From JALZKA01 sp963753385 (GTDB lineage: Bacteria > Actinomycetota > Thermoleophilia > Solirubrobacterales > 70-9): 64,000 nt of DNA. Under the pieces are notes generated by a model. That model had not been told where the DNA came from. It did no database searches and was given only the letters and a program-made list of their open reading frames with translations. Positions within the stretch are counted from its first letter, which is position 1. Each line of letters starts with the position of its first letter. Location: assembly GCA_963753385.1 (NCBI GenBank), contig CAVWCC010000008.1, positions 744,001 to 808,000 on the forward strand, given 5' to 3'. Made by a program: the position numbers and the translations under genes. Positions 39,719-48,144 of this stretch are shown here, in pieces.

Positions 39719-40171
39719 CTACTCGAGGCCCGCCGCCCGGCGCGCCTGGTCCTGGTCGAGGAAGTGCTGGATCCGCACGATCTTCCCGTCGCGCACGGTG
39801 TAGAGGGCGGCCGCCTGCGTCTCCAGCTCCAGCCCCGAGCCCGCGAAGCGGCCGACCGAGTCGCCGAGCAGGAGCACGTTGCCATCCCCCGCATCGATCA
39901 GCTCCGTGGCCCGAAACGTCCACGATTCCCACGCTGCGGTCCATTCGAGCCAACCGGTGCGAAGACCATCAGGGCCGCGGAACGGGCCGGCCATTTCGCC
40001 CACGAAGCCACCGTCCGGGGTCACGAACTCGACGTCAGCGTCGTCAGTCATGGCGGCCGCGAGGTCCGCGACCACGCTCTCCTCGGCAAAGAACGCGGCC
40101 ATATCGATCTCGACGCCTGGGCCCACGCCGCCGAACGCGCTCGCGACCAGCTCGAGGTCGGCCTGCGTCAT
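39719..40171 (-). CDS. SnoaL/NTF2-like protein downstream of a HIT gene
   Basis: A 150-residue NTF2-fold protein starting in an ATGA overlap with the HIT gene. It reads MTQADLELVASAFGGVGPG, SVVADLAAAMTDDADVEFVTPDGGFVGEMAGPFRGPDGLRTGWLEWTAAWESWTFRATELIDAGDGNVLLLGDSVGRFAGSGLELETQAAALYTVRDGKIVRI in sections, ending RRAAGLE, which is a distant echo of the array ending EAAGLSE. It lacks the start box of the 18-22 kb group. Function unknown. Confidence 0.75.
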   Translation of the reverse strand: MTQADLELVASAFGGVGPGVEIDMAAFFAEESVVADLAAAMTDDADVEFVTPDGGFVGEMAGPFRGPDGLRTGWLEWTAAWESWTFRATELIDAGDGNVLLLGDSVGRFAGSGLELETQAAALYTVRDGKIVRIQHFLDQDQARRAAGLE

Positions 40172-40597
40172 CGCGCCTTCTCGAGCTCCGCGCGGATGCG
40201 AGCAGCGACCTCGCCCGCCTGCTCGTCCGACGCCGTACTTCGTGCGCGGCCAGAAGAAGCCGCGCAGCCCGTCCTTGCGGTTGCGCGGGACGAGGTGGAC
40301 GTGGAGGTGGGGGACCGACTGCGAGACGACGTTGTTCATCGCCACGAACGCCCCCTGGGCGCCCATCGCGTCCCGAACCGCCGCGCTGAGGAGCTTCGCG
40401 TTCGCGAACAGGGGTGCCACCAGTTCGTCGGGCAGGTCCCAGAGCGTCTCGTGATGCTCCCGTGGCAGCAGCAGCGAGTGGCCGGGGAAAAGGGGCCGGG
40501 CGTCGAGGAACGCGACGCAGAGCTCGTCCTCGAAGACGAAGTGAGCGGCCTCCTCGCCGGCCACGATCCTGCAGAAGAGGCAGCTCTTGTCAGGCAA
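40168..40597 (-). CDS. HIT family hydrolase (frameshifted near its end)
   Basis: Residues 1-120 are a HIT protein: CLFCRIVAGEEAAHFVFEDELCVAFLDARPLFPGHSLLLPREHHETL, and the triad VPHLHVHLVPR (H-x-H-x-H). At about 40224 one extra base shifts the frame; the corrected reading GFFWPRTKYASDEQAGEVAARIRAELEKAR ends at TGA 40168, exactly overlapping the next ATG. Read without correction it fuses with the SnoaL gene, which is very likely an artefact. HIT proteins cleave nucleoside phosphoramidates or dinucleotide substrates. It overlaps the lipid kinase gene by eight bases. Confidence 0.8.
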
Positions 40598-41624
40598 CTA
40601 CCGTCAGGGCGCCGGGGTCCACGCCCAGCTCGAGCGAGGTGTGGTCGCCGATGTAGTCGCCGTCGAGCTGGACCGGGAAGCTCATGGTCTCGCCGTCCGG
40701 GACCTCCGACACCGAGTCGACCCTGGCCTCGCGCAAGCCGGCGAAGGCCTCGATCTGACGGTGGCGCCACGGCGGGAACCGGTCGGAGTCGGCGAGGCAC
40801 CGCCACATCACCGTCGGCATGTCCCGCAGGGCGGCCCGCTTCAGCATCGCCACCGAGATCGTCCCGTTGTCGAGCGCGGCGCCGTCGCAGACGCGGACCG
40901 CGCGCTCGCCGAAGTAGGTGAACGGGTCCGAGTTCTGCGCGACGGTGGTGATCCCCTCGACCTCGCCGCGCTCGGAGCGCAGTCGCATGCGTGCGGGGTC
41001 GCTCAGCAGGTACTGGCGGTTGAAGCCGGTTATGGCGGCCCACGTGTAGTACCACTCGCCGGCGCGCGCCTTCAGCTTCGGGTGGGCGTCGACGCGCTTC
41101 ACGACCATCGCGTCGAGCCCGGCGCCGCAGGCGAACACGAAGCGCCGGCCGTTCGCGAGCCCCAGGTCCACGGGCCGCGGGTGGAAGCTGTCCGCGAGGC
41201 CGAGCAGGTGCTCGGTCGCGTCGACGACGTCGTTCGGGATCCCGAGAGTCCTGCAGAACACGTTGGTGGAGCCGCCGGGCAGGACGCTCACCGGCACGCC
41301 GGTGCCCGCGAGGCCGTTGGCGACCTCGTTGACCGTCCCGTCGCCGCCGAACGCGACGACCACGTCGTAGCCGCCGGCGACGGCCTCTCGCCCGATCTCG
41401 GTCGCGTGGTTCTGGGCTTCGGTCGTGACCGCCTCCACCTCGTAGCGCCCCTGAAGCGCGTACACGACGAGGTTCTTGAGCCGGTCGGAGACCGTCGTCG
41501 CGTACGGGTTGACGATGATCAGCATGCGCTTCTTGGCCGCCCGTGGCGGCGCGCCGTTGGTCGCGCTTGCGGGGACCGGCGCCGCCTCGGTCACGGCGGT
41601 GGTGCTCGCCTGCATCGCTGACAT
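40590..41624 (-). CDS. Diacylglycerol kinase-like lipid kinase (DagK/YegS family)
   Basis: A 344-residue kinase. After a 30-residue low-complexity N-terminus come the nucleotide-binding VNPYATTVSDRLKNLVVYAL, the catalytic GGDGTVNEVANGL (about residues 93-105), LPGGSTNVFCRTLGIP and the C-terminal FPVQLDGDYIGDHTSLEL. The predicted substrate is a lipid alcohol such as diacylglycerol, making phosphatidic acid or recycling undecaprenol-like carriers. A GGGAGG ribosome-binding site precedes the ATG. It is within a run of closely spaced minus-strand genes. Confidence 0.88.
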   Translation of the reverse strand: MSAMQASTTAVTEAAPVPASATNGAPPRAAKKRMLIIVNPYATTVSDRLKNLVVYALQGRYEVEAVTTEAQNHATEIGREAVAGGYDVVVAFGGDGTVNEVANGLAGTGVPVSVLPGGSTNVFCRTLGIPNDVVDATEHLLGLADSFHPRPVDLGLANGRRFVFACGAGLDAMVVKRVDAHPKLKARAGEWYYTWAAITGFNRQYLLSDPARMRLRSERGEVEGITTVAQNSDPFTYFGERAVRVCDGAALDNGTISVAMLKRAALRDMPTVMWRCLADSDRFPPWRHRQIEAFAGLREARVDSVSEVPDGETMSFPVQLDGDYIGDHTSLELGVDPGALTVVA

Positions 41625-41643
41625 CCTCCCTGATCGCTCCGGG

Positions 41644-42639
41644 TTACGTGGCCTCGTAGCGGACGACCTCGCCGTCGAGCGCCTCGCGAACGAGGCCCTC
41701 GTTCTCGAGCAGGTCGAGATGGCCGATCACCTCGGACAGCGTGAGGAACGCCTGCGTCACCGCGACGTTCCCCCAGAGCTCCTGGGCGATCTCGTGCCCC
41801 GTCTTGGGACGCTCCCGGACGAGCCCGAGGATCTTCTCCTTGCGCCGCTCGGTCTTCTGGAGCCGCTCGTCGATCAGGGCGACGTGGTCGGTGATCGGGT
41901 CGCCGTGTCCCGGCAGCACGATCTCGGCCGGCAGCTCCCGGGTCTTGCGCAGCGAGTCGATGTAGCTCACGAGCGCCTGCGTGCGCTGCTCCGAGCCGTC
42001 GAGCGGCCGGGTGATCAGCGGGTTCGACGAGATCGTCGGAAGCAGGTGGTCGGCCGCGATCAGGATGCGGCGCTCCGCGTCCCAGAAGACGGTGTCCGAC
42101 GGGCTGTGGCCCGGGCGATGCATGACCTCGAGCCGTCGGCCCGCGAGCTCGACCTGCTCGCCGTCTGCCAGCGGCTTCGTGACGCGGGCGCGCGAGCCCC
42201 AGGCGCGGAAGCTTCGCGACACTCCCTGGAGCGCGATCACGACGTTCTCGGGGATCCCGTTTCGGAGCATCAGGCGGGCGGAGAACTCGTCGTCCAGCTC
42301 CGCGTCCTCGGAGAAGTTCGCGAGCCTCCGTGCCGCCAGACCGATCGCCGCGACCTCGGCGCCCGAGTGCTCGACGATGATCTCGACCAGCCCGAGGTGG
42401 TCGATGTGCTGGTGCGTGAGGATCACCAGCTCCAGATCGTCGATCGAGCGCCCGCGCTCTGCGAGCTGGCCCTGGAGCTCGTCGAGCGCCTTGCCCGAGT
42501 TCGGCCCGGTGTCGACCAGGGTGAGCGGGGTGTCCTCGATCAGGTAGCAGTTGACCCGGCCCACGGCGAACGGGGTGGGGATGCGGAGGCGGTGAATGCC
42601 GGCCGCTGCGGCTCGTTCGAGCGCCTCGTCCGGGGTCAC
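41644..42639 (-). CDS. MBL-fold metallohydrolase (LACTB2-like)
   Basis: A 331-residue metallo-beta-lactamase-fold hydrolase. The metal motif LTHQHIDHLGL (H-x-H-x-D-H, about 74-84), VMHRPGHSPSDTVFW (His, about 178), AADHLLP and LPGHGDPITDH (about 243) are present, as is the C-terminal winged helix (RERPKTGHEIAQELWG) that marks the LACTB2/YtnP-like branch. Substrates in this branch are RNA ends or lactone-like compounds. It starts at GTG 42639 overlapping the phosphomannomutase stop. Confidence 0.88.
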   Translation of the reverse strand: MTPDEALERAAAAGIHRLRIPTPFAVGRVNCYLIEDTPLTLVDTGPNSGKALDELQGQLAERGRSIDDLELVILTHQHIDHLGLVEIIVEHSGAEVAAIGLAARRLANFSEDAELDDEFSARLMLRNGIPENVVIALQGVSRSFRAWGSRARVTKPLADGEQVELAGRRLEVMHRPGHSPSDTVFWDAERRILIAADHLLPTISSNPLITRPLDGSEQRTQALVSYIDSLRKTRELPAEIVLPGHGDPITDHVALIDERLQKTERRKEKILGLVRERPKTGHEIAQELWGNVAVTQAFLTLSEVIGHLDLLENEGLVREALDGEVVRYEAT

Positions 42640-44006
42640 GACCGGATCAGCGCCAGGACCTCGTCGCGCTTGCGCTCCATGTCCTCGCGCGAGACCAGGC
42701 TCTCCAGATTCAGCCGCAGGAGTGGCTCGGTGTTCGACGGCCGGACGTTGAAGTGCCAGTCCGGGTAGTCGACCGAGACGCCGTCGAGCCAGGAGACCTC
42801 CCCGTCCGGGTGCGCAGCGGCGATCTCTTCCATCTTCGCCTGCTGGTCTGCCACCTCGGAGTTGATCTCGCCGCTGATGAAGTACTTCGAGCGCAGCTCG
42901 TCGACCAGCTCGGCGAGGGGCCGCGACTCCTTCGAGAGCAGCTCGAGGACGAACAGGGCCGGCAGCGTGCCCGAGTCGGCCGACCAGAACTCGCGGAAGT
43001 AGTAGTGGCCGGACACCTCGCCGCCGAAGGCGGCGTCGTGCTCGCGCATGCCGATCTTGAAGAAGGCGTGCCCGACCCGGTTGACGCGGGAGGTGCCTCC
43101 GAGGCGTGCGACGGTGTCCGGCACGGCGCGGCTCGCCCGGACGTCGTACAGGATCGTGGCGCCGGGATGGCGGCTCAGGACCTGCGCGGTGATCAGCGCT
43201 GTCAGGAAGTCACCGTCGACGAACTCCCCGGTGCCGTCGATGAAGAAGCAGCGGTCGGCGTCGCCGTCCCAGGCGATGCCGAGGTCCGCCTTCTCGGCGC
43301 GCACTCGCTCGATGATCAGCTCCCGGTTCTCGGGGAGGAGTGGGTTCGGCTCGTGGTCAGGGAACTCCCCGTCAGGGGTCCAGTACATCTCGACCGCGTC
43401 CAGGCCGAGTCGCTCGACGAGCGGCCCGATCATCGGCCCGGCCATCCCGTTACCGCCGTCGAGGACGACGCGCAGCGGCTTCACGGCCGCAGCGTCGATC
43501 GAGCGCAGCGCGTGCTCGTGGAACTCGGGATAGATATCGACGTCGGAGACCGAGCCGCCGCCGGGCGGCTCGGGCATCCCCGCCTCGATCGCCGCCCGCA
43601 CCTCGCCGATGCCGGCGTCGCCCGAGAACGCCAGCGCGCCCTCGCGCACCAGCTTGACCCCGGTGTACGCCTTGGGGTTGTGCGACGCGGTGACCATCGC
43701 GCCGCCGTCCAGCTCGCGCGAGCCGACGAGGAAATAGAGCATCTCCGTGGCGACCATCCCGGCATCGATCACGGCGCAGCCCTCGGCGACGATGCCGTCG
43801 CGCACCCGCCCGGCCATCTCGGGCGCTTGGATCCGCATATCGCGGCCGAGCGCGACGCGGAGCTCCTCGGTCGCCTTGCCGCGTACGTCGGCGAGCACGC
43901 GCGCGAACGCCCGGCCGACGAGGTAGGCGGTCTCGCCGTCCATCTCCGAGCCGTAGAGGCCGCGGATGTCATAGGCCTTGAAGATTCCTGCCGGCGGAAC
44001 CGCCAT
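42636..44006 (-). CDS. Phosphomannomutase/phosphoglucomutase
   Basis: A 456-residue alpha-D-phosphohexomutase. Catalytic phosphoserine loop VTASHNPKAYTGVK (about 105-118), metal loop AWDGDADRCFFID (about 240), sugar loop FGGEVSGHYYFRE (about 325) and phosphate loop VRPSNTEPLLRLNLES (about 425) are in the usual order. It supplies mannose-1-P or glucose-1-P for surface polysaccharide. ATG 44006 is chosen because AGGGGA lies nine bases upstream; the ATG at 44015 has no room for one. It overlaps the MBL gene by four bases. Confidence 0.93.
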   Translation of the reverse strand: MAVPPAGIFKAYDIRGLYGSEMDGETAYLVGRAFARVLADVRGKATEELRVALGRDMRIQAPEMAGRVRDGIVAEGCAVIDAGMVATEMLYFLVGSRELDGGAMVTASHNPKAYTGVKLVREGALAFSGDAGIGEVRAAIEAGMPEPPGGGSVSDVDIYPEFHEHALRSIDAAAVKPLRVVLDGGNGMAGPMIGPLVERLGLDAVEMYWTPDGEFPDHEPNPLLPENRELIIERVRAEKADLGIAWDGDADRCFFIDGTGEFVDGDFLTALITAQVLSRHPGATILYDVRASRAVPDTVARLGGTSRVNRVGHAFFKIGMREHDAAFGGEVSGHYYFREFWSADSGTLPALFVLELLSKESRPLAELVDELRSKYFISGEINSEVADQQAKMEEIAAAHPDGEVSWLDGVSVDYPDWHFNVRPSNTEPLLRLNLESLVSREDMERKRDEVLALIRS

Positions 44007-44062
44007 CAGGGACATTCCCCTACCGGGGGGGCGAACATGCTTTCGCGACAGAAGTCGCTCAC

Positions 44063-44551
44063 CTAAAACCTGCCCACCAGCGCCTCGTACGTCTGCTCGA
44101 GCGTCTGGGGCATGACCCGGGTATCGGCCAGCACCGGCATGAAGTTCGTGTCGCCGCCCCACCGCGGGACGACGTGCATATGGATGTGGTGCTCGACCCC
44201 GGCGCCCGCCACCCGGCCCTGGTTGAAGCCGACGTTGAAGCCGTGCGGCTCGTAAGTCCCCTTGAGCACCGTGATCGCCCGCTGGGCAAGCGCCATCATC
44301 TCGGCGGTCGTCTCGGCCGGGAGGTCCTCGAGGCCCGCGACGTGCTCGAAAGGCGCCACCATCAGGTGCCCGTTCGTGTACGGGTAGAGGTTGAGGATCA
44401 CGAAGCAGCGCTCGCCGCGATGAACGATCAGGTTCTCTCGGTCGTCGTCCTCGGCGGGCTTCGCGCAGAAGATGCAGCCCTGCTCGACGTCCTTCGACGC
44501 GTCCTTCACGTAGGCGAGGCGCCAGGGCGCCCAGATGCGGTCGGTGGCCAC
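44063..44551 (-). CDS. HIT family protein (Ap4A phosphorylase-like)
   Basis: A 162-residue HIT protein starting at GTG 44551: RIWAPWRLAYVKDA, GCIFCAKPAEDDDRENLIVHRGERCFVILNLYPYTNGHLMVAPFEHV and the catalytic VEHHIHMHVVPRWGGDTNFMPVL (H-x-H-x-H, about 112-120). The W-APWR start is typical of the Ap4A-phosphorylase-like branch. TAGGAT eight bases before the GTG suggests a leaderless transcript. It probably hydrolyses or phosphorolyses dinucleoside polyphosphates, which is family knowledge. Confidence 0.9.
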   Translation of the reverse strand: MATDRIWAPWRLAYVKDASKDVEQGCIFCAKPAEDDDRENLIVHRGERCFVILNLYPYTNGHLMVAPFEHVAGLEDLPAETTAEMMALAQRAITVLKGTYEPHGFNVGFNQGRVAGAGVEHHIHMHVVPRWGGDTNFMPVLADTRVMPQTLEQTYEALVGRF

Positions 44552-44559
44552 ACCGCGTG

Positions 44560-44565
44560 ATCCTA
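44560..44565 (-). promoter_or_regulatory. Candidate -10 element of the HIT gene (leaderless)
   Basis: On the minus strand TAGGAT is eight bases upstream of GTG 44551, and no ribosome-binding site is present. Confidence 0.4.
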
Positions 44566-44575
44566 TGGAGGGCGC

Positions 44576-45169
44576 TCAGGTCTCGGCCGTCAGGCGGCGG
44601 ACCAGCTCGGCGCCGAGGCCAATCGCGGTTGCGATCAGGATCGTGGCTGCGAGGACGCTGACGGTGCTGTCGCCGAAGGCGCTGCCGCCGGCGTACCCGG
44701 CAAGCGATGCGTAGAGCGCCCAGGCAGTAACAGCTACCGCGTCGATCCGTGCGAACCGGCGCCACTCCATCTCGAGCGCGCCGGCGGCGAAGGTCGTGGC
44801 GGTCCGGCCGGCCGGGATGAACCGCGCGGTCAGGATGATCACCTCACCGCGCTCCTCCAGCTTCAGCCGAGCCCATTCGAGACGGCGTCGAGAACGGTCC
44901 GAGCGGAACATCCGTGCGGCCGCCCGCGGCCCGTAGTTGGCGCCGAGGAAGTACGAGCAGTTGTCGCCGAGGGCGCCACCGATCAGCCCGGCGGCGATCA
45001 CCAGGACCAGTGAGAGCTCACCGTCGCCCGCGAGGATGCCACCGCCGATCAGGGCTGCCTCACCGGGGAACACCGGGAACACGCCGTCGGCCGCGACGAG
45101 GGTGACGATCAGGAGATAGCTGACGAAGGCACCGGCCCCCGTCTGGAGGAACGAGGGGTCAAGCGGCAA
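44576..45169 (-). CDS. DedA-family (SNARE-associated) membrane protein
   Basis: A 197-residue protein of the DedA/VTT-domain group, started at TTG 45169. It has the re-entrant motif LLIVTLVAADGVFPVFPGEAALIGGGILAG (about 18-48; E and the GE-like turn preserved), AGLIGGALGDNCSYFLGANYG, ARFIPAGRTATTFAAGALEMEWRRFARIDAVAV and a last helix. DedA proteins flip polyprenyl-phosphate or phospholipids in some species. It overlaps the alpha/beta hydrolase by 11 bases, indicating co-expression. Confidence 0.9.
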   Translation of the reverse strand: MPLDPSFLQTGAGAFVSYLLIVTLVAADGVFPVFPGEAALIGGGILAGDGELSLVLVIAAGLIGGALGDNCSYFLGANYGPRAAARMFRSDRSRRRLEWARLKLEERGEVIILTARFIPAGRTATTFAAGALEMEWRRFARIDAVAVTAWALYASLAGYAGGSAFGDSTVSVLAATILIATAIGLGAELVRRLTAET

Positions 45170-46070
45170 GTTCGAGGCGCGTTGGGGGGCTCTCCTCCAG
45201 CGGCGCGACCAGCGGGGAGAAGATCTCGGGGAGCCGCGAGCGGAAGAAAAAATGGCCATCCCGCTCACTGATCCGCAGTTCGGCGTCGGGGAGTTCGGAG
45301 GCCATCCAACGCGCGGCGGCCAGTGGGACCAGGTGGTCGTGCGCCCCGTGCCAGACGTGCACCGTGGCGGCAACGCGGGAGAGGCCGAAGCCCCAGTCCG
45401 CGGAGCAGACGCTGTAGTCCTCGATCATCGGTCGGACGCCACGACGGGCGGCCTGGAAGAAGCTGCGCACAGCGGTGTCGCGTGCCTCCCCTTCGCTCAG
45501 CAGCCGGCGGTCGGATCGCGGGGCGCCGCTCGCGAGGGTCCGTGCGAGCAGCCCAGGATGCCGGCGCAGGAACTCCAGGATGCGATCACCCGCCCTGATC
45601 GACGCTCGCGGATGCGCCCTGAGGATCCCCAGGCCGGCTCGGTAGCGAAGGCTCATTCCCCGCGCCCGGCCCGGGGCGAAGCCGGGCGGCATCGCGCTGA
45701 CCGCGGCGGTAGCGGCGACCCGCCTGCCGAGGAGCGCAGCGCAGGCGATCGCGTACGGAGCGCCCGCCGACACACCGACGACCGAGAACCGCCCGAGGCC
45801 CAGGGCGTCCGCGAGCTCGTCGACGTCCCGCGCCCAATCGGCAACCGTGCGGCCCGGGAGAACGCTCGACAGCCCGAACCCCGGCCGTTCCGGCATCAGA
45901 TAGCGGATGCCGAGGCTCGAGATCGTCTCGGCGAGCTGGTCGGAACAGCGCACCGGCGAGCCGATGGCGCCGTGCATGTAGAGGACGGGACGGCCGTTGG
46001 GTGGGCCGGCCGCCGAATAGCCGAGCCGGCGCCCGTCGCGCAGGACTACGTGACCTTTGGCCGTGAGCAC
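45159..46070 (-). CDS. Alpha/beta hydrolase
   Basis: A 303-residue alpha/beta-hydrolase. The oxyanion HG in VLYMHGAIGSP (about 30-40), nucleophile elbow GVSAGAPYA (Ser about 100), acid near VWHGAHDHLVPL and catalytic His in ERDGHFFF (about 277) can be read. The cap between 130 and 220 is helical and Arg-rich. Substrate unknown. It starts at ATG 46070 and overlaps the DedA gene at its end. Confidence 0.85.
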   Translation of the reverse strand: MLTAKGHVVLRDGRRLGYSAAGPPNGRPVLYMHGAIGSPVRCSDQLAETISSLGIRYLMPERPGFGLSSVLPGRTVADWARDVDELADALGLGRFSVVGVSAGAPYAIACAALLGRRVAATAAVSAMPPGFAPGRARGMSLRYRAGLGILRAHPRASIRAGDRILEFLRRHPGLLARTLASGAPRSDRRLLSEGEARDTAVRSFFQAARRGVRPMIEDYSVCSADWGFGLSRVAATVHVWHGAHDHLVPLAAARWMASELPDAELRISERDGHFFFRSRLPEIFSPLVAPLEESPPTRLELAA

Positions 46071-46140
46071 AGCTTCGTCATCCGCTTAGAGCGCCAAAAA
46101 ATCCCTGCAAACAAGGTACGACGGCGGGGTGGGGGGGATG

Positions 46141-46935
46141 TCACGAATCGGTGACCGCGGCGAGCGCCTCGCGCACGGCGCCGGCGAACGCCTGTGGCCG
46201 CTCCACCTGTGGCACGTGCCCCACGTCCGGGATCCGGGTGATCGCGGTTGGTTCGCGGATGGCGGCGATGCGCTCGATCGTCCGTATGGAGATCACCGGG
46301 TCGCGCTCGCCCCAGATCAGCGCGAACGGGCCCTCGACCCGGCGCAGGTCCTCGGAGAGGTCCGCTGCGGCGACCGACGCCACCGCGGGGCCGAGCACGT
46401 GCGCGTTGAGCGATCCGCGGTAGAGCTCGCGGGCCGCCTCGGCGTCGAGGGAGCCACCGTCGGCAACCGTCGTGGCGAGCAGCAGCCGGCGGGCGAGGCC
46501 GCTGCCGGCCGTTGGAACCCCGACGAGCCGCCGCAGCGCGAGCGCGGGCTCGGCGAGCGCGCCCGCAGCACGGGACACGGTCGCAGAGCGGGGGGCGAAC
46601 CCGGCCGGCGCGCTCAGCACGAGGCCCCGAACCTGCGCCGGGTACCGGGCCGCCAGGCTGATCGCGACGGCGCCGCCCAGCGAGTGGCCCAACAGGTCGA
46701 ACGGCTCGCCGAGTGCGTCCTCGAGCCCGGCGGCGAGCGTCGCCGCCACCTCGGCGAGGTCGTAGCCCGAGGTCGGCGGGGGTGAGTCCCCGAACCCGGG
46801 CAGGTCCGCCGCGAGGATCGTCCGCGTGTCCGCGAGGTGAGGGGTCGCTCGCCTCCAGACCTCGCGGCTCGTCCCGACGCCGTGGAGCAGCACGAGCGGC
46901 GGGCCGTCTCCGGTTCGGTCGAGTCCCAGGGCCAT
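46141..46935 (-). CDS. Alpha/beta hydrolase
   Basis: A 264-residue alpha/beta-hydrolase starting at ATG 46935: LVLLHGVGTSREVWRR (oxyanion region), DLPGFGDSPPPTSGYDLAEVAATLAAGL, the nucleophile elbow LLGHSLGGAVAISLA (Ser about 87), the acid strand PFALIWGERDPVISI and the His in IPDVGHVPQVERP. It looks like an esterase or haloalkane-dehalogenase-like enzyme. TATCTT lies seven bases before the ATG, so transcription may be leaderless. Not obviously linked to the other hydrolase. Confidence 0.88.
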   Translation of the reverse strand: MALGLDRTGDGPPLVLLHGVGTSREVWRRATPHLADTRTILAADLPGFGDSPPPTSGYDLAEVAATLAAGLEDALGEPFDLLGHSLGGAVAISLAARYPAQVRGLVLSAPAGFAPRSATVSRAAGALAEPALALRRLVGVPTAGSGLARRLLLATTVADGGSLDAEAARELYRGSLNAHVLGPAVASVAAADLSEDLRRVEGPFALIWGERDPVISIRTIERIAAIREPTAITRIPDVGHVPQVERPQAFAGAVREALAAVTDS

Positions 46936-46942
46936 CGTGCGC

Positions 46943-46948
46943 AAGATA
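46943..46948 (-). promoter_or_regulatory. Candidate -10 element of the 46935 hydrolase gene (leaderless)
   Basis: TATCTT on the minus strand ends seven bases before the ATG; GCGCACG separates them. Confidence 0.4.
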
Positions 46949-47046
46949 GGCGGGTCAGGCGCGCGCGCCAGTCCGTTCACAGGACGGAGACATCCGGGTC
47001 GCGAGTCGGTAACCGCCGGCCACCCGCACGCTGGGATCATGAGGGC

Positions 47047-48144
47047 ATGAGCCGAGCCGTCGCCGCTCCGCGCTCAGACTCACGCAAGCCGGTGGTCGCG
47101 GACGTCGCGATGTTCTACGGCGAGCGCAGCGGAGGGATCCGCACCTATCTCGACGAGAAGGCCGCCTACGCCGCCCGGACCGGCGCGTTCGAGCACCACG
47201 TGATCGTTCCCGGGCGGCGCGCGCGCCACCACGCCGGCCGCCACGAGGTTCGCGCCCTCCGGCTCGCAGCGTCGAACGGCTACCGGATCCCGCTGGGGGC
47301 CGGATCGGTCAAGGACACGCTGCGGGTCATCCAGCCCGACTTCGTCGTGCTGCACGATCCGTTCTGGCGCCCGCTGGGCATCACCCAGACCGCGCACCGC
47401 CTGGGGGCGAGAGTTGTCGCGGTCCACCACGCTTCCGCGGCGCTGAACGCGGCGGGCCTGCCAGGGCCGGACCGCCTCTACCTGCCGCTCCTGCGGGGCG
47501 TCTACCGGCACGCCTACGAGCACGTCGACGCGGTGATGTCGGTCGTCGACGCCGAGCGCGACAGCAGGCGCGCTGCGACGATCCCACTCCGATTCGGGCT
47601 CCATCCCGCCTTCCGCCCGGCCCCCGCGGAGCGGGGTGAGCACCTGCTCTACGTCGGCCGGCTGTCGCTCGAGAAGCACGTCGACGACCTGTTCGCGGCG
47701 GTTCCGCTGCTTCGCGCGCCACGTCCGGTGGTGGTGGTCGGCGAGGGCCCGGCGCGGGGCGCGTTCGAGGCCCGGGCGCGGCGGCGGGGGGTGGAGGTCG
47801 ACTTCAGGCCCTTCGTCTCGAGCCGCGAGGAGCTGGCGCGGCTCTACCGGCGGGCGGCTTGCGTGGTGAACCCGGCGCCGCACGAGACGTTCGGGCTCGT
47901 GGTCCTGGAGGCGGCGGCAAGCGGCGCCCGCGTCGTGGCCTGCTCGTCGACGCCCGCGGCGTGGGTCGACCCCGGCCTGGTCGAGACCTACGAGGCGAAG
48001 GACGTCCGGTTGCTCGCCGCCGCGATCGGGCGCGCGCTCGCCCGGCCGGGCGACGCGGCCCGCGCCGGCGCACTCGGCGAGTCGCTCACTTGGGAGCGCG
48101 TCTTCGCGGCCGAGTTGGCGGAGTTCGACAAGCTCCGGCCATGA
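47047..48144 (+). CDS. Family 4-type glycosyltransferase
   Basis: A 365-residue GT-B enzyme: N-terminal domain with DVAMFYGERSGGIRTYLDEKAAYA (acceptor loop), LHDPFWRPLGITQTAHRLGARVVAVHHA, and the C-terminal GT4 domain with LLYVGRLSLEKHVDDLFAAVPLL, VVVVGEGPARGAFEARAR and NPAPHETFGLVVLEAAASGARVVACSSTP, where E-x7-E contacts the nucleotide sugar. It starts at ATG 47047 and overlaps the next gene by ATGA. It might add the sugar removed or remodelled by the neighbouring hydrolase; that is inference. Confidence 0.88.
   Translation: MSRAVAAPRSDSRKPVVADVAMFYGERSGGIRTYLDEKAAYAARTGAFEHHVIVPGRRARHHAGRHEVRALRLAASNGYRIPLGAGSVKDTLRVIQPDFVVLHDPFWRPLGITQTAHRLGARVVAVHHASAALNAAGLPGPDRLYLPLLRGVYRHAYEHVDAVMSVVDAERDSRRAATIPLRFGLHPAFRPAPAERGEHLLYVGRLSLEKHVDDLFAAVPLLRAPRPVVVVGEGPARGAFEARARRRGVEVDFRPFVSSREELARLYRRAACVVNPAPHETFGLVVLEAAASGARVVACSSTPAAWVDPGLVETYEAKDVRLLAAAIGRALARPGDAARAGALGESLTWERVFAAELAEFDKLRP

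Noticed and set aside
39719..40597. A natural HIT-SnoaL fusion protein
   Set aside because: Correcting one base near 40224 gives a normal HIT C-terminus ending in an ATGA overlap with the SnoaL start, so the fusion is an artefact.
42636..44765. A 709-codon extension of the phosphomannomutase
   Set aside because: The first 250 codons are the out-of-frame shadow of the HIT gene; the mutase starts at about 44006 with a ribosome-binding site.
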